Assembly: GCA_949130495.1 (NCBI GenBank) | Contig: OX422213.1 | Span: 539,075,467-539,139,466 of the forward strand | DNA: 64,000 nucleotides | Direction of reading: 5' to 3' | Source: Sambucus nigra | Lineage: Eukaryota; Streptophyta; Magnoliopsida; Dipsacales; Adoxaceae | Shown here: piece after piece, positions 23,561 through 34,189 of the stretch | Position numbering within the stretch: position 1 is the first letter of the stretch | Layout of the letters: each line of letters starts with the position of its first letter | Program-made: the position numbers and the translations under genes | The notes under the pieces: model-generated | Seen by the model: only the letters and a program-made list of their open reading frames with translations | What the model was told of the DNA's origin: nothing | The model's database searches: none

Positions 23561-24712
23561 TTCTTTCCCTTATTCTTGTTCCCGTTCTTTGGAGTATCAC
23601 TTTTTTGTACTCCTTTAGTTGCTTTTATCGGTCGTTATCCCCAACATTAGAATGAACCACATCTTCCACCTTGGCGTGTTTCTCAATACTAGCCGTGAGG
23701 TCATCAATAGTGTTGGCTTCTTTCTTAGTTAGGGACTGGTGCATCAAAGAGGTGGTCAGCAGACCAATTTTGAAGGATGCAATGGAAAGCTTCTCCGATC
23801 AATCCTCGACCTTGTTGAAGATTTCCAAATACCTTTTGGCATAATCACGAAGGATCTCTTGTGGATTTTTCTTCACCGTGAGCAGTGCATCCATCCGCTT
23901 AGGGTGGGAGCTGCTGGTTATGAAGCGGGCAGTTTTGGCCTCTGCTAGAGCCCTGAAGTTTCTGATCGACTTGTGAGGCATCTTCTCAAACCACTTATGT
24001 GCTACATCATGTAGGCGAGAAGGGAAAATCCAGCACATCAGTGCGTCGTTATGACTCCACAAGGTTATCACTTGTCTGTATTGTCGAACGTGGTCTATGG
24101 GATCTGTCTTTCCATCGTAAATCTTGAACCTAGGAATGTCAAGCTTCTTTGGTGGATCCTCCTCTTCAATTTCCCTTGAGAAAGGGGACTTCATCTGGTT
24201 ATTGAGATCTCTCCTAGCTAGCTCTCTGGTGGACCTGGATCTATGATGGGTTGGATGTTGGTCCATCTCTCTACGGACCAGATCTCTAATATCCTCATTC
24301 TATCGGTCGTTGATCTTATGGTGTCTCTCAGGCTAGCCACATTCTGGTCGACTGTCTGATCTTCCACGTTCAGTTCTATCTTGGTCGCGCCTGGAATTTC
24401 TCCCTCGAATTCGAGTATTACTCGCCTGAGGACTAGGAGTCTTGTTACGGCGTTTCCTAGTGTCCATGTGGACATCTCTTTCTATTCTTTCAAGTCGCAC
24501 TCGAGGTGAGCATTCTCTTCCACCTGGAGGGAAGTAGCCTCCTCTTATTCTCGAAGCCTGGCTTCATAAACGTCGACCAACTTGGATATTTGCATGGATC
24601 TAGGTGGTCCATGGCTTTCTTCGGAAGGTTACCGTTCTTAGTGAAACCTAGGGTTTGTGTGTTGGACAATATCTGGACTGACCCTGGGTGGAACTGGGTC
24701 TTCTTGCACATC
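23561..24712 (-). pseudogene. gag of Tat-like Ty3/gypsy element (minus-strand copy)
   Basis: The main open part (24266-23799) has a retrotransposon gag core: PPKKLDIPRFKIYDGKTDPI, HVRQYRQVITLWSHNDALMC, LHDVAHKWFEKMPHKSI and NPQEILRDYAKRYLEIFN. It closely parallels the plus-strand copy at 34790-35160. Upstream frames (24712-24218) hold a charged N-terminal region with frame breaks. Past 23799 similarity continues (TKKEANTIDDLTASIEKHAK) until 23561, where the copia-like element cut it. The rest of this element should lie left of the window. Gag would form the particle. Confidence 0.85.
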
Positions 24713-24792
24713 ACCAACCTGAGGAATGTTGCTGCTATGGTGAAACATCACGGGCTTTCTGTTTGTGAAAGTTTACGCAAGAATATAAATCG

Positions 24793-24812
24793 CTTCCCAC
24801 AGACGGTGCCAA
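24793..24812 (-). promoter_or_regulatory. Primer binding site of the minus-strand Tat-like element
   Basis: On the minus strand TTGGCACCGTCTGTGGGAAG follows the LTR end. This is close to the TGGCGCCGT-type primer site usual in non-chromovirus plant gypsy elements. Confidence 0.8.
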
Positions 24813-24813
24813 T

Positions 24814-25247
24814 TGTGAGTACCATAATTATCACAATAGAATTCATGAAATAATCACAAAGAACAGAAAGTAAAATCACACACACGACAATGATGTATGT
24901 GGTTAAGAAATTTACCTACGTTCACGGAGAGGTTACTATTTTATTATAGTATCTCTCGATGCTCGAGAATACATCCATTTGTCCCGGGTCAGGGTTTACA
25001 ATTTATAGAATTGAGGAATAAGTTATTGAATTCTATAGGTAACTCAACCAGCTTGTTAGATAACACGCAAGTGTCCCTGAATATCTTCCCGAGATTGTTG
25101 GTGACTGATTCGAGCCTATCCCCGATGCATTTAAGCATATGTTAAATACACGGATAAAATAATAATTTTCTTAATGTTGGGTTGAACAGTCCGTCTTGCA
25201 CATTAGGCTAATCGGCTGAATGATTGGGCTTTTAATATACCGCCACA
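24814..25247 (-). repeat. 5' LTR of the minus-strand Tat-like element
   Basis: About 434 bp, minus-strand ends TGTGGCGG and ACTCACA. Its inner half matches the LTR at 33709-34148, for example a shared CCACATACATC block and the ACTCACAA end. The outer boundary at 25247 is a judgement from the TG start and the similar length of the other copy. Confidence 0.7.
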
Positions 25248-25467
25248 CTAACGTTAATTGTATAACACATAATGTTTTTTATTATTAAAGAACAAATATC
25301 CTGTAGAATAGGATATTCATGCGTTAAATTTATAGATCCAATAACAAATTTTAATTATGTGTTCTTTAATTATGTTTACAAGTACTAATTTGAAAAACTC
25401 TCCTAACAACAAGAATATTGTGTTCGTCTAGATTACTTCAAAAAATGCCCACATATACATTTTAGGT
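25248..25467. other. Intergenic stretch between Tat-like LTR and hAT element
   Basis: AT-rich sequence without a gene or recognised repeat. It ends in one half of the hAT target duplication. Confidence 0.5.
25460..25467 (+). repeat. Left 8-bp target duplication of the hAT element
   Basis: ATTTTAGG, identical to 26529-26536. Confidence 0.9.
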
Positions 25468-26528
25468 AGGGATGTTCGCGGTTCGATTCGGTTCGATTTT
25501 GAGGTTTTTTTAGGACCGAACGACTTAGTCGGTCCTCTAAAAAAGTGGACCGAGACCGGATCGATAATGTCGGTTAACCGACCCTAGTTGGTTCAGTTTT
25601 TTATAGGGTCGGTCTGGTCTAACCCGTCAGTCCTTACATTAATGAATTACATCATTTATAATAATAAAAATATACCTGACTCTATTTTTTCCAAGCATTA
25701 AAAACTAAAAAGTATAAAAATTTGCAATTAAAACAAACATAGTATTCGATAAAACTATAATTTAAACTAATCAAGTATTAAAATATATATGTTTTATAGA
25801 ATAACTACACACTTAACGACACACTTGGAGTCTTATATATATATATATATATATTCTAGCCCCCCACCCCTGCAGTGAATAGCGTGTGCATATTTGAATT
25901 AATCAACAACAGTTCCTCTCTCCATGCATAGATGTTCAGCTCCTCCTACTTTCATGGAACAATCCCATTTGTATTACTCCACATTTGTTTATTATTGTAA
26001 CAACTATAATTAATTGTAATAGCTATATGCTATCTCCTTTTAATAGCACATCAGCTTGTATAATGAAGACAATACGAGATCAACGTTTGTTCAAGAGATA
26101 TATAAAACAATCCATATTTAAATTTAATTCTTTTCAATTTTCACTATTTATTTATCTTAAATATATGGGGTATATACCAAATAGCGCCTCGAATTTTTTT
26201 AATACATGTTTAGCCAAAATCTTTTTATTTTGCACCAAAAAGTCCATGTTTAGACTAAATGTATATTAAAAAATGTTTGAGGAACTTTTTAATATTTGAT
26301 CCTAAATATATACATATATATGTAAAAATATATTATTTTATATAGAGTCGGTCCGGATCGGTCTTAATAAGGTTTTTGAAACTGTAAACCATGGATCGGA
26401 CCGATAAGGTCGGTCCGCCAAAAAAATAAAGCGAGACCGAATCGATTAAGAAAAAAGACCAAAAAATGAGTCGGTTTCGCTCGAATCGATTCGGTCCGTC
26501 GGTCCAATGAATTTTTTGAACACCCCTA
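25468..26528. mobile_element. Non-autonomous hAT-type DNA transposon
   Basis: A 1061-bp element with terminal inverted repeats TAGGGATGTTCG at the left and TAGGGGTGTTCA (minus strand) at the right, inside a perfect 8-bp duplication. The 8-bp duplication and the TAGGGGTGTTCA end are hallmarks of the hAT superfamily. Both ends are rich in GGTTCGGT/GGTCCG motifs that can fold into hairpins. No transposase frame is present, so it would need an enzyme supplied by another element. It holds a (TA)n run at about 25833-25853. Confidence 0.9.
25833..25853. repeat. (TA)n microsatellite
   Basis: About ten TA repeats inside the hAT element. Confidence 0.85.
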
Positions 26529-26536
26529 ATTTTAGG
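26529..26536 (+). repeat. Right 8-bp target duplication of the hAT element
   Basis: ATTTTAGG, identical to 25460-25467. Confidence 0.9.
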
Positions 26537-26811
26537 AATGTTTTGGTAAGCTGTTAAAGAATCTCCATTTCACTTTTGAATTCATCATAATAGCATATGA
26601 AAAGACATCAACATCATATTCATATGAATCATATCTCACTCTTACATTGAAAAGCCACGAAATTACCGAAAGCACAATGTTGCCAAATCTGCTCTCCTTT
26701 GCACATGCAATAGGAGCAAAAAGTATGACTTAGAAAAAAATAAACAATAAATCCAACCAGAATTTATTGGTTATTTTTACTCAAGAAAGATAGAGAGGGT
26801 AGTCCATATGA

Positions 26812-27162
26812 CTACTTTGCAATGTTTAGAGGCCTGGAAGGAGTGATCTTTATGACAAGTCCAGGAAAGACATCATCTGGGTCATGAATATGTGGGTTTT
26901 GCTCAACTATAAAGGGGTCGCCGCACTTGTCGCTAATGGTATGGAGGGTTTCACCTTCTCCGACCACATATATTTCGTCACAAGCCCGACCTAATATACG
27001 GTTTCCTCTCACCACACGTTCGTCGCAGAGAGAATTATTGTCCCAAACAGAGCCAAATATGATGAGAGCCGCTATAACTATTGCACAGTACCATGAAGCT
27101 GCATCAGCTACCCCTATTGCCCCTCTTATGGATATGGGTGCCACATGAGAGGAAGTCATCAA
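26812..27162 (-). CDS. Small LysM-domain protein with one membrane segment
   Basis: A single-exon gene of 116 codons. Residues 24-40 (WYCAIVIAALIIFGSVW) form a hydrophobic segment, so the protein is probably membrane-anchored or directed to the secretory path. Residues 64-107 form one LysM domain: IYVVGEGETLHTISDKCGDP, an EQNP-type centre and a PDDVFPGLVIKITP end. Cys 46, 61 and 80 may form a disulfide. Short single-LysM proteins of about this size and layout are conserved in plants, and most have no known function. LysM domains bind N-acetylglucosamine polymers such as chitin or peptidoglycan, so glycan binding is likely but not shown. A second Met follows the first, so either could start translation. 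It is the only gene here without breaks that looks like host coding sequence. Confidence 0.9.
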   Translation of the reverse strand: MMTSSHVAPISIRGAIGVADAASWYCAIVIAALIIFGSVWDNNSLCDERVVRGNRILGRACDEIYVVGEGETLHTISDKCGDPFIVEQNPHIHDPDDVFPGLVIKITPSRPLNIAK

Positions 27163-27204
27163 GGAGAGAGGGGGGTTTTGATATTTTGAGGGATGATGGA
27201 CTTC

Positions 27205-27215
27205 GTATATATAAA
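27205..27215 (-). promoter_or_regulatory. Possible TATA box of the LysM gene
   Basis: On the minus strand TTTATATATAC lies about 43-53 bp before the ATG, with a pyrimidine-rich patch further upstream (plus-strand purine-rich 27233-27290). The implied 5' leader would be short, so the true promoter may lie elsewhere. Confidence 0.35.
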
Positions 27216-27290
27216 TAAACTATGTAGATAATCAGAGAGACAGACAGTGGGGGAAGGAGCGAGAAAGAAGGGCAGGGGGTGTGCCGAAGT

Positions 27291-28199
27291 GTTTTGGCCG
27301 TATATGTTGGGGACAGGTTTGGGTTTAATTTCATGTAATGTGGCTTTAAGGCTCGGAGTCTCATGAAATACTTTCTAATTCGTTTATTCAGGGCTTGGTT
27401 CATTTTTATCATCTTCTCACTTTTGGACCCATTACGTTTCTTCTTTCTTTATTTTTTTTCCTTCCCTGTGTTTTTTTTTTCTATCATTTTATTGTCTCGA
27501 ACTTGTAAATTGTTCAATTTACAAATAAAAAAATGAAGAAAAATCCCTTAAAACTTTAATAATGTACCATGAAGACACACCTTTTGTTAATTTGTCAACA
27601 AATCCATGCGTATAACTATTCGCATGCTTATTCAAAATTTGCCACCGACCAACGTGATATTTATAGATATTGTCACTCCCAATTTATTTTGAATACTCAC
27701 ACATTTGTCACTATGTTAAAACAACATTTTGGAGGCATGCTGAAAGTATTTTAGACTTTTGTTTGATTAAGTGACTTTTCGTTTAACAGCCTCTTTGTTT
27801 TTCCTCATATATTGAGGGCTTTTAGAGAGAGTTTTGGCGATATAGTTTTCGAGATTTTGTTCTTGCGACCATGGTTTACAAATTTGAAGTTTTCTCCATT
27901 CAATATCGAGGTAAGCTTTGTGTGTTTTATGATGATGGTTGAAGTGTGTTTTATTTTGTTTATGATCTGTTTTATACATTTTGGAGTATTTTTTATTTTT
28001 TTATTCAATATTTAGTGATTTTTGTTGTTTGTTTCTAGTGTTATAAAATGTTTTCATTGCTCTTCGTTTGTATATATGTTGCTGGATTTTGTGTAGTAGT
28101 AATGTTGTTTTGCCCTAAAATTTCAGAGATGTTAGAGATAAAGTATGGAAGATAGTTATTTGGAAATGTTCTTGCGATTAGTATGATTTAGATATTTGA
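27291..28199. other. Intergenic region upstream of the LysM gene
   Basis: Mostly AT-rich without a convincing gene. A possible plus-strand mini exon pair lies at 27871-27910 and 28127-28155, with a good ATG context (GCGACCATGG), a GTAAGC donor and a TTTCAG acceptor. It would give only 22 residues and is not recognised. Confidence 0.4.
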
Positions 28200-28460
28200 C
28201 ACTATAAGAAAAACAATCATTTATGTCAGTTTTAGAATTTTTCAAATCTGACATATAAATCCCTGACATAAATGTTCGTAAAACTGACATAAATAAGATC
28301 AAAATTATCTTAGTTTTTAAAAACACACATAAAAACTACGGTATTCAACATGTTTTTAATCACATTTTATGAAAAATTGGCTAAATAAGATCACATTTCT
28401 CTCAGTTTTAGTAATTTTAAGAGAGTTTTTTTAAAACTGACATAAATGTTGATATTTTGT
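28200..28460 (+). mobile_element. CACTA-type transposon terminus with subterminal repeats
   Basis: CACTATAAGAAAAAC at 28200 matches the common plant En/Spm-type end CACTACAAGAAAA. It is followed by inverted and direct copies of an ATGTCAGTTTT / CTGACATAAAT motif at about 28223, 28252, 28264, 28276 and 28437, as expected for the subterminal transposase-binding region. The opposite end was not securely found; AGTAGAAAAT before a CACTGCAAG end on the minus strand at 31424 is a weak candidate. Confidence 0.7.
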
Positions 28461-30606
28461 TTTTTAAAATCATTACTCCATCAATAGACATTTATTATTT
28501 GAGGTTATGTCAACCCATATAAATAGATAATAGCCAAGGTCATAAATATCACTAACTTGATATACATCAAGATGTTTACAATAAAAACATATTGATGTGA
28601 GCTACATCATATGATCATATACATCAAGATATTTACAATCAAAAAATATTTAAATCAACCCTTGTTCTCGACGCTATCCAACCCAGAATGAGTAACCCTG
28701 CAATAAAATATAAGCAACATAGTTTTTATCAAAACGCAATCACCTCAACAAATTGTCATTACAACATAATCAAATACAATTATTCAGAAGTGCATAATTA
28801 ATATATATAATCCGTAATGAATTCAATGAACTCCATTGAACTTCATTTAGCTTAGTCAACGTGTACGTCGGTTTATCCGTCAATCTTCTCATATTAAAAA
28901 TTGAAGATAGATTTGAATTTATTATGATGGTATATAATAGTTAATAAATAAATAATATTTTATATAATATGATAAAAAGAGAAAACAGTGGTAACATACT
29001 TCTGTTTCAAAAAGCATAAAACAATAGCTATATATATATATATATATATATATGTAACAGCTATATATATAGTTGGTATATGTAGATGTATCCCCTTCCC
29101 TAACACACCAACCAAGCACCATAACCATTTCAACCCTCCCTCTTGGACGCGCCTTATGCAGTCAAGCGACTCAGACTACCAAGTTGTGTATGTTTCGTAT
29201 GTTTACTGTATGTTATGTCTCATTAGTTTCTTCTTAGGTTTCAAAAGATCCAAAACCAAAATCCCAAAAAAGAGAGATGTGCGTACCCCATTTCAACCCC
29301 TGCTTTGGCTGTGAACTTTGATTCTTCCGACCTCGGATTTCTACTCAACTCAACCTCAAAAATCAAATTCAATTAAAAATGAGAAACCCAATTAGTACTT
29401 TAAAAAAAATTAAACACAAAATGGAAACCCCTAAAACACTAAACATCAAATTATATAATTATATCTATATAGTGAATTTATGTCGTATACACTGAATAAA
29501 TTTAGTCCAATTATATCTACAAAGTGAATTTATCTACATAGTGAGCATTATCACAAAAAACTCAAGTGTCATTAAATAATCTTGGTATACACAAAATAAA
29601 TTTATGTCGTATTGTCACCCTTGACGAAATACACCTTTTCTATTCATGCACTTGAAGAAAAACATGTGGTCACCCTCAGTATACAATCCAATATCAATTA
29701 AAACACGATTAATTAGACGTGGATATGCAGGATCATTTGATTGATTAGACGTAATTGAAATTCTTGTATACATCTTTAGTTATTTTCAAAGGTTTCCCTA
29801 TTATGTAGAGTCAATAAAGTCTTTATTGATTGCTTCCACCTATATTCATCAAATCTCAAATATAAGAAACCAATAAGATTATAGGCAATCTTCCCTATAA
29901 ATTAAAGATGAAATACCAATTATGGGACACGCTCTGCAACAGTAAAATAAAAATAATTCTAATGAATGCAAATTTAGCTCTAATACGACTACTTATAGAA
30001 CTCATGCCTTAAGTTTACTCAGAACATATGGATCACTGAACGAGGACGTATCTTTGACACAAATTGGAAGAACTTTGATTTCTGGAAGTTAGGGTGAAAT
30101 AACTTCCAGAATGATGACCTGTATACTAGTTGCCATTGAGAAGAACCATATTCTAGAACCTACACTAGCTCAAAATTGAGTATCTTTTGTTCAATGAGGG
30201 ACGATACACCCAATATATTCACGAAAAAGGGTTTTCGAAAGAGTGTTTGCACAAAGTAAAATGCGAACATAACAAGCTAGTGAGTAACTCATAATATGAG
30301 TATAATCTAGAGAGCATAGCAATAAGCATGTTTTAAGGTAAAGTCCAAAACCAAGACGATATGACCAAGTTGACTAGGTATTGGTACCCAACAATCCTAA
30401 ACTATTACCCATACCTATTTATCAATAAAAACCTTACTCGTCGTGACATAAATAAGTATGAAGTGACAGAAAGAAAGAAGTCTTTTAACTATGGTAATAG
30501 GACTTGAGCATGGTAACCATGGTAATAGAACTTGAAGAAATAAGTCAACTATCATTATCCAAAATGGAGGGTGACAGAAAGAACAAACAGGATAATTAAA
30601 AAGTAC
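28461..30606. other. AT-rich region, no intact gene
   Basis: There are no long open frames. Near 28652-28694 the minus strand shows a TTTATTGCAG acceptor followed by a 14-codon open end (VTHSGLDSVENKG, then stop), which could be the last exon of a decayed spliced gene. A (TA)n microsatellite lies at about 29028-29053. Confidence 0.4.
29028..29053. repeat. (TA)n microsatellite
   Basis: About 12 TA repeats, followed by a shorter TA run near 29062. Confidence 0.85.
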
Positions 30607-31121
30607 CTTGATAATGAGCGCATTGGCCTTCAAAAAGTATGAAGTCACGAAAGTACTTTGGGAGTTCATCACCTTATCAACATCCTTTGATGCAAGCTGA
30701 AATAGAAGTATATACACTTTAAGATTTGTGAGGGATTTATTAAGTGGAAAAAGGAATTATTTTCACCATGCAAAAATAACAAATAAAAACATACTCCAGC
30801 ATGTGTTGTGGGAATACGTCTAATCAATTCCCTACATTCAGAAGATAATGCAGATCTATATTTAAGAAATTGACTAGTCCTCGATAAAATATAAAATTAG
30901 TAATTAGTGTAAATACAAAGAATCCAATCAATTAAAAAATTGAAGTCACTGCACAAGCATAAATATAGTGGAAAATAACAAAACCAAATTAAAATGATAC
31001 AAATAAAATAAAAAAATTAATCAGCGAATAAATTTCACCTGAAATTGGGAGCCCACTGATTGCTAAGAATCACAGGATCACATGGTTAGATATTTTGAGC
31101 TCTCGAATAACAAATGATTGC
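30607..31121 (-). pseudogene. Exon-like segments of an unrecognised spliced gene or gene fragment
   Basis: Three minus-strand segments look like exons. Segment 31121-31039 has a TTGTTCAG acceptor and a CAG/GTGAAA donor, and carries one TGA in its best frame. Segment about 30882-30795 ends at a GTATGT donor and reads TSQFLKYRSALSSECRELI then RRIPTTHAG. Segment 30696-30607 has a TTCTATTTCAG acceptor and an AAG/GTACTT donor, and reads LASKDVDKVMNSQSTFVTSY then FLKANALIIK. The last two join in phase without a stop. The protein is not recognised. They may belong to a host gene remnant or to sequence captured by the nearby CACTA-type element. Confidence 0.35.
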
Positions 31122-33708
31122 CTGAACAAGGAACACAATGATCATGGATGAAGTAGGAGTTTGATATGATGCTTAAAACGCACTTACTTGAGTATAGAAG
31201 CTTATGTCACTTAGAAAGACCTCGCACTTTATTTTGTCACAAATATTCGTATTCTATTAAGTCATAGTAGTTATGATGCCTTGCGTGGATGAGTGTGTGT
31301 GTGGGGTGGGGGCGGGGATGGATTGGGGGGGGGGGGGGGGGGGGGGGCACCACAACTCTTCTTACACATTGATTTTAGTCAAATTATAGCATAAGAGAAC
31401 GATCACAATTTTCTACTTGCAGTGAAGCAAAACTTTTTTTTAATAACACGGGGGCAACAGAGGCCCTTACCCAAGGGAACTGAGGCGTTTGCCCCCTAAA
31501 TAGAAAAAAAATTATTAATGTATGCCTATTTTAATTTTTGTTTCTAAACCTAAAATTTCAAATAAAACATTATTACAAGTCCAAAATAATAAATAGGTTA
31601 GTTTTTTTTTTAAATCTCTACGACATCTCCCTCCCTCTCTTGCATAGTCATACATCGTCAGTTCAACTTCGTGGCCACTGGTGTAAAATATGTCAAATTC
31701 GCACTATCAATAATTTTGTTAATCCAAAATTACAAATTCGTGGATTGAAGTTTCCACCCAAAAAGTTCTCTAATCTTTTATATAGAAATGAATAAGAATT
31801 AAATGCATGTGTGAGTACTAAATCCCATTACCTCAGCGAAAAATGACTCCATTGATTATCTGTCCAAGATTTCTTCTTGATCTACCAAAGTATTAATTTT
31901 CTCATTGTCTATCCATTAATACTTATAGGAAGCAGAGCAAGCAAACACAATTAATTAAATTATTCATGAACATGTATAGAACCATTATCTTGACCACAAC
32001 CAAAATGAAATTTATAACAAAGTAAAATGAGTCTTTGAACAAGATTGTTTAAAATCCCTACATAACTTTTAACAATTGGATGAAAAAACTGAAATCAAAG
32101 TTAAAATCCTTAAATATATAATTTCATCTCAAATCAAGTTTTATGTGCTGATGACAAATATGCACCCTATGATCACGACAATTTCTATTAGCTTTGGGCT
32201 CCCTGTTTAGGCCTTTGTTCTTGTACTTGTAAACCTATGTTCGTTGTCTAAACCTAAAATATGAAATGAAGAAATTTGAATTGTAAAGAAAATTACATTT
32301 TGTTATTGATCCTTTGTCGAGAATCTAGTTGCAAAGTAATCCTCTAATCGTATGTTTCCATCACTAGTTCGTCGGCTTGAGTAGGCCTCCGATTATTAGA
32401 ATCTATCACCTAGGAAAGACACAAAATTCAGACAAACAATATATATTAACAAAATTGTAACAGAAATTTGAATGATTTATATACCCTAATTTAAGGTCAA
32501 GAATGAACCAATGTGATCGATAAGGAAATATCTAGATGGATTTATTAAATCATTGGTCTTTCTTTGGGTTTCAACTGAGGCAAAGTTTGAAATGGTTAAG
32601 AATGGTACAATTAATGTCTAATTTAAGTTCAGGAAGGGAAGCCTATGAGGGTTTTGTGTTAAGAAAATAGTGTGAACATATTGAACTTTATGCTTTGAGC
32701 AAAATTGGGAAACCAAACAAGCATTGGCAAACAAATGTAATAATGTATGATGGGACTAATCAAACTAAACAATAAGAGTACAAGACTCTTTTTACATCAC
32801 TAATTCCTTTGACATATAAAGTATAAGCTTAAAATCTTGAAGATGTATAAGACTAGGGTCATGCATAAATGATAGAGAGGGTTACCTGCATATGTTAATT
32901 TGGATTGAATTAAGCTAAGGTAAAAATGTTCCAATTAAGGACCAACACTTAGTAGACTCAACCCGATAATGAGTGGAAACAAAATGGCGAAGCTACTTTG
33001 TACGTGAAATTGAAGAAGTTTTCATTGAATTGGATAAGAGCATCTTTTTTTGAGTGAGAATATTGGCCGCATATAGAAGTATTAATTCAACATTGATATG
33101 GTTTCAAACCTCTAGCCATAAACTTCGATCCAATATTTGTTCCAATCATATCAAACACATCAATAACATTTCATGCACAAATGTATACTTCATCTTATCA
33201 TAAATCAACACAGTACACACTACCTATAGCATAAATCAAAAAGTCCCCAGAGGACCAAATAATTTAACCAAAGAAAGCCAACTTTCGAAAAGAAATCACT
33301 CAACCAAAATAAGTCTCTTACTCATAATAATGATCTAATAAAACTCTTTTACCGGGTCTATCTAATCCACTTCCTTGATCAAGTGAAAATATGGGGCCAA
33401 GCTGCGTTCCAAAAGAGAAAGAAGAAGATTCAGGAGAGTCTAAGAGTAATAAAACAGTAGATAATATGAAGAAAAATAAAAAAGTGCCGAGGAAAATGGG
33501 GGTTCACAAACAAATAATGCACGTTTGACATAAAAATTACCACAAGGATAGATAAAAAAAATAGAGAATATCACTATCACTTAAAGAAAAAGTTGCACAA
33601 TTATTGTCCGAAATTATCTTTTGTTTAATTCCCTAATAGTGTTTAAACTTTGTAAGAACTAAATGATATGTATTAGTTCTAGAATTCTCAAACAAGTAGT
33701 GTGGTCAC
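31122..33708. other. Intergenic AT-rich region, no gene seen
   Basis: There are no supported coding regions. It contains a G-rich block with a 23-G run (31300-31347) and a short hairpin at 31449-31496. The remainder, to the Tat-like LTR at 33709, shows nothing recognisable. Confidence 0.5.
31325..31347 (+). repeat. Poly-G run of 23 bases in a G-rich block
   Basis: An uninterrupted run of 23 G, preceded by GGGG, GGGGG and GGGG groups from 31302. The block could form G-quadruplexes. Run length in the assembly is uncertain. Confidence 0.85.
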
Positions 33709-34148
33709 TGTGGGAGCCCATTTTCCACATGTCTGTGAGAGTATCTGACCAGGATAACTTACGCTATTTGGCCCAGCCAAAATCATGACTTAATTTCTAA
33801 ACGTGTAGTTAAGTTGAAGAAGGATACTCGCACATTTGGTCAGATCAGGTGCCAAGAATCTCAGATGATATATTCAAGAACCTCATGGACAATCCGCACC
33901 CTATCATGGAGTTTCTTAAGCAATTCGATCTCTATAATAACATATATAAATTTACACCTTGGCCCGGGGCAAGGGGATGAAAAAATTGTAAATTTGAGAG
34001 ACCCTTAATAAGAACAAGTAGCCTCTCCATGGATGTAGGCAAGTTGCCAAACCACATACATCGTTGTTGTGTGTGATTCCATTTACTTTCTCCCATTTGT
34101 GTTTATTTTTGTAGATTATTTTATTGTGAATTTTTATAACACTCACAA
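33709..34148 (+). repeat. 5' LTR of the plus-strand Tat-like element
   Basis: About 440 bp from TGTGGGAGCCC to ACTCACA, followed by a primer site. The second half matches the minus-strand copy at 24814-25247. Confidence 0.75.
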
Positions 34149-34149
34149 T

Positions 34150-34166
34150 TGGCGCTGTTTACGGGA
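34150..34166 (+). promoter_or_regulatory. Primer binding site of the plus-strand Tat-like element
   Basis: TGGCGCTGTTTACGGGA directly after the LTR, of the TGGCGCCGT type used by non-chromovirus plant gypsy elements. Confidence 0.8.
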
Positions 34167-34189
34167 TCGACTTGTATTCTTAAGAAAGC

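Noticed and set aside
24506..24853. A plus-strand frame of 115 codons.
   Set aside because: It is antisense to the Tat-like gag start and crosses the primer site into the LTR; no domain is seen.
31404..31424. AGTAGAAAAT region ending CACTGCAAG (minus strand) as the second end of the CACTA element.
   Set aside because: It matches the left end poorly, lacks the subterminal repeats, and the 3-bp flanks (TGA and AAG) differ.
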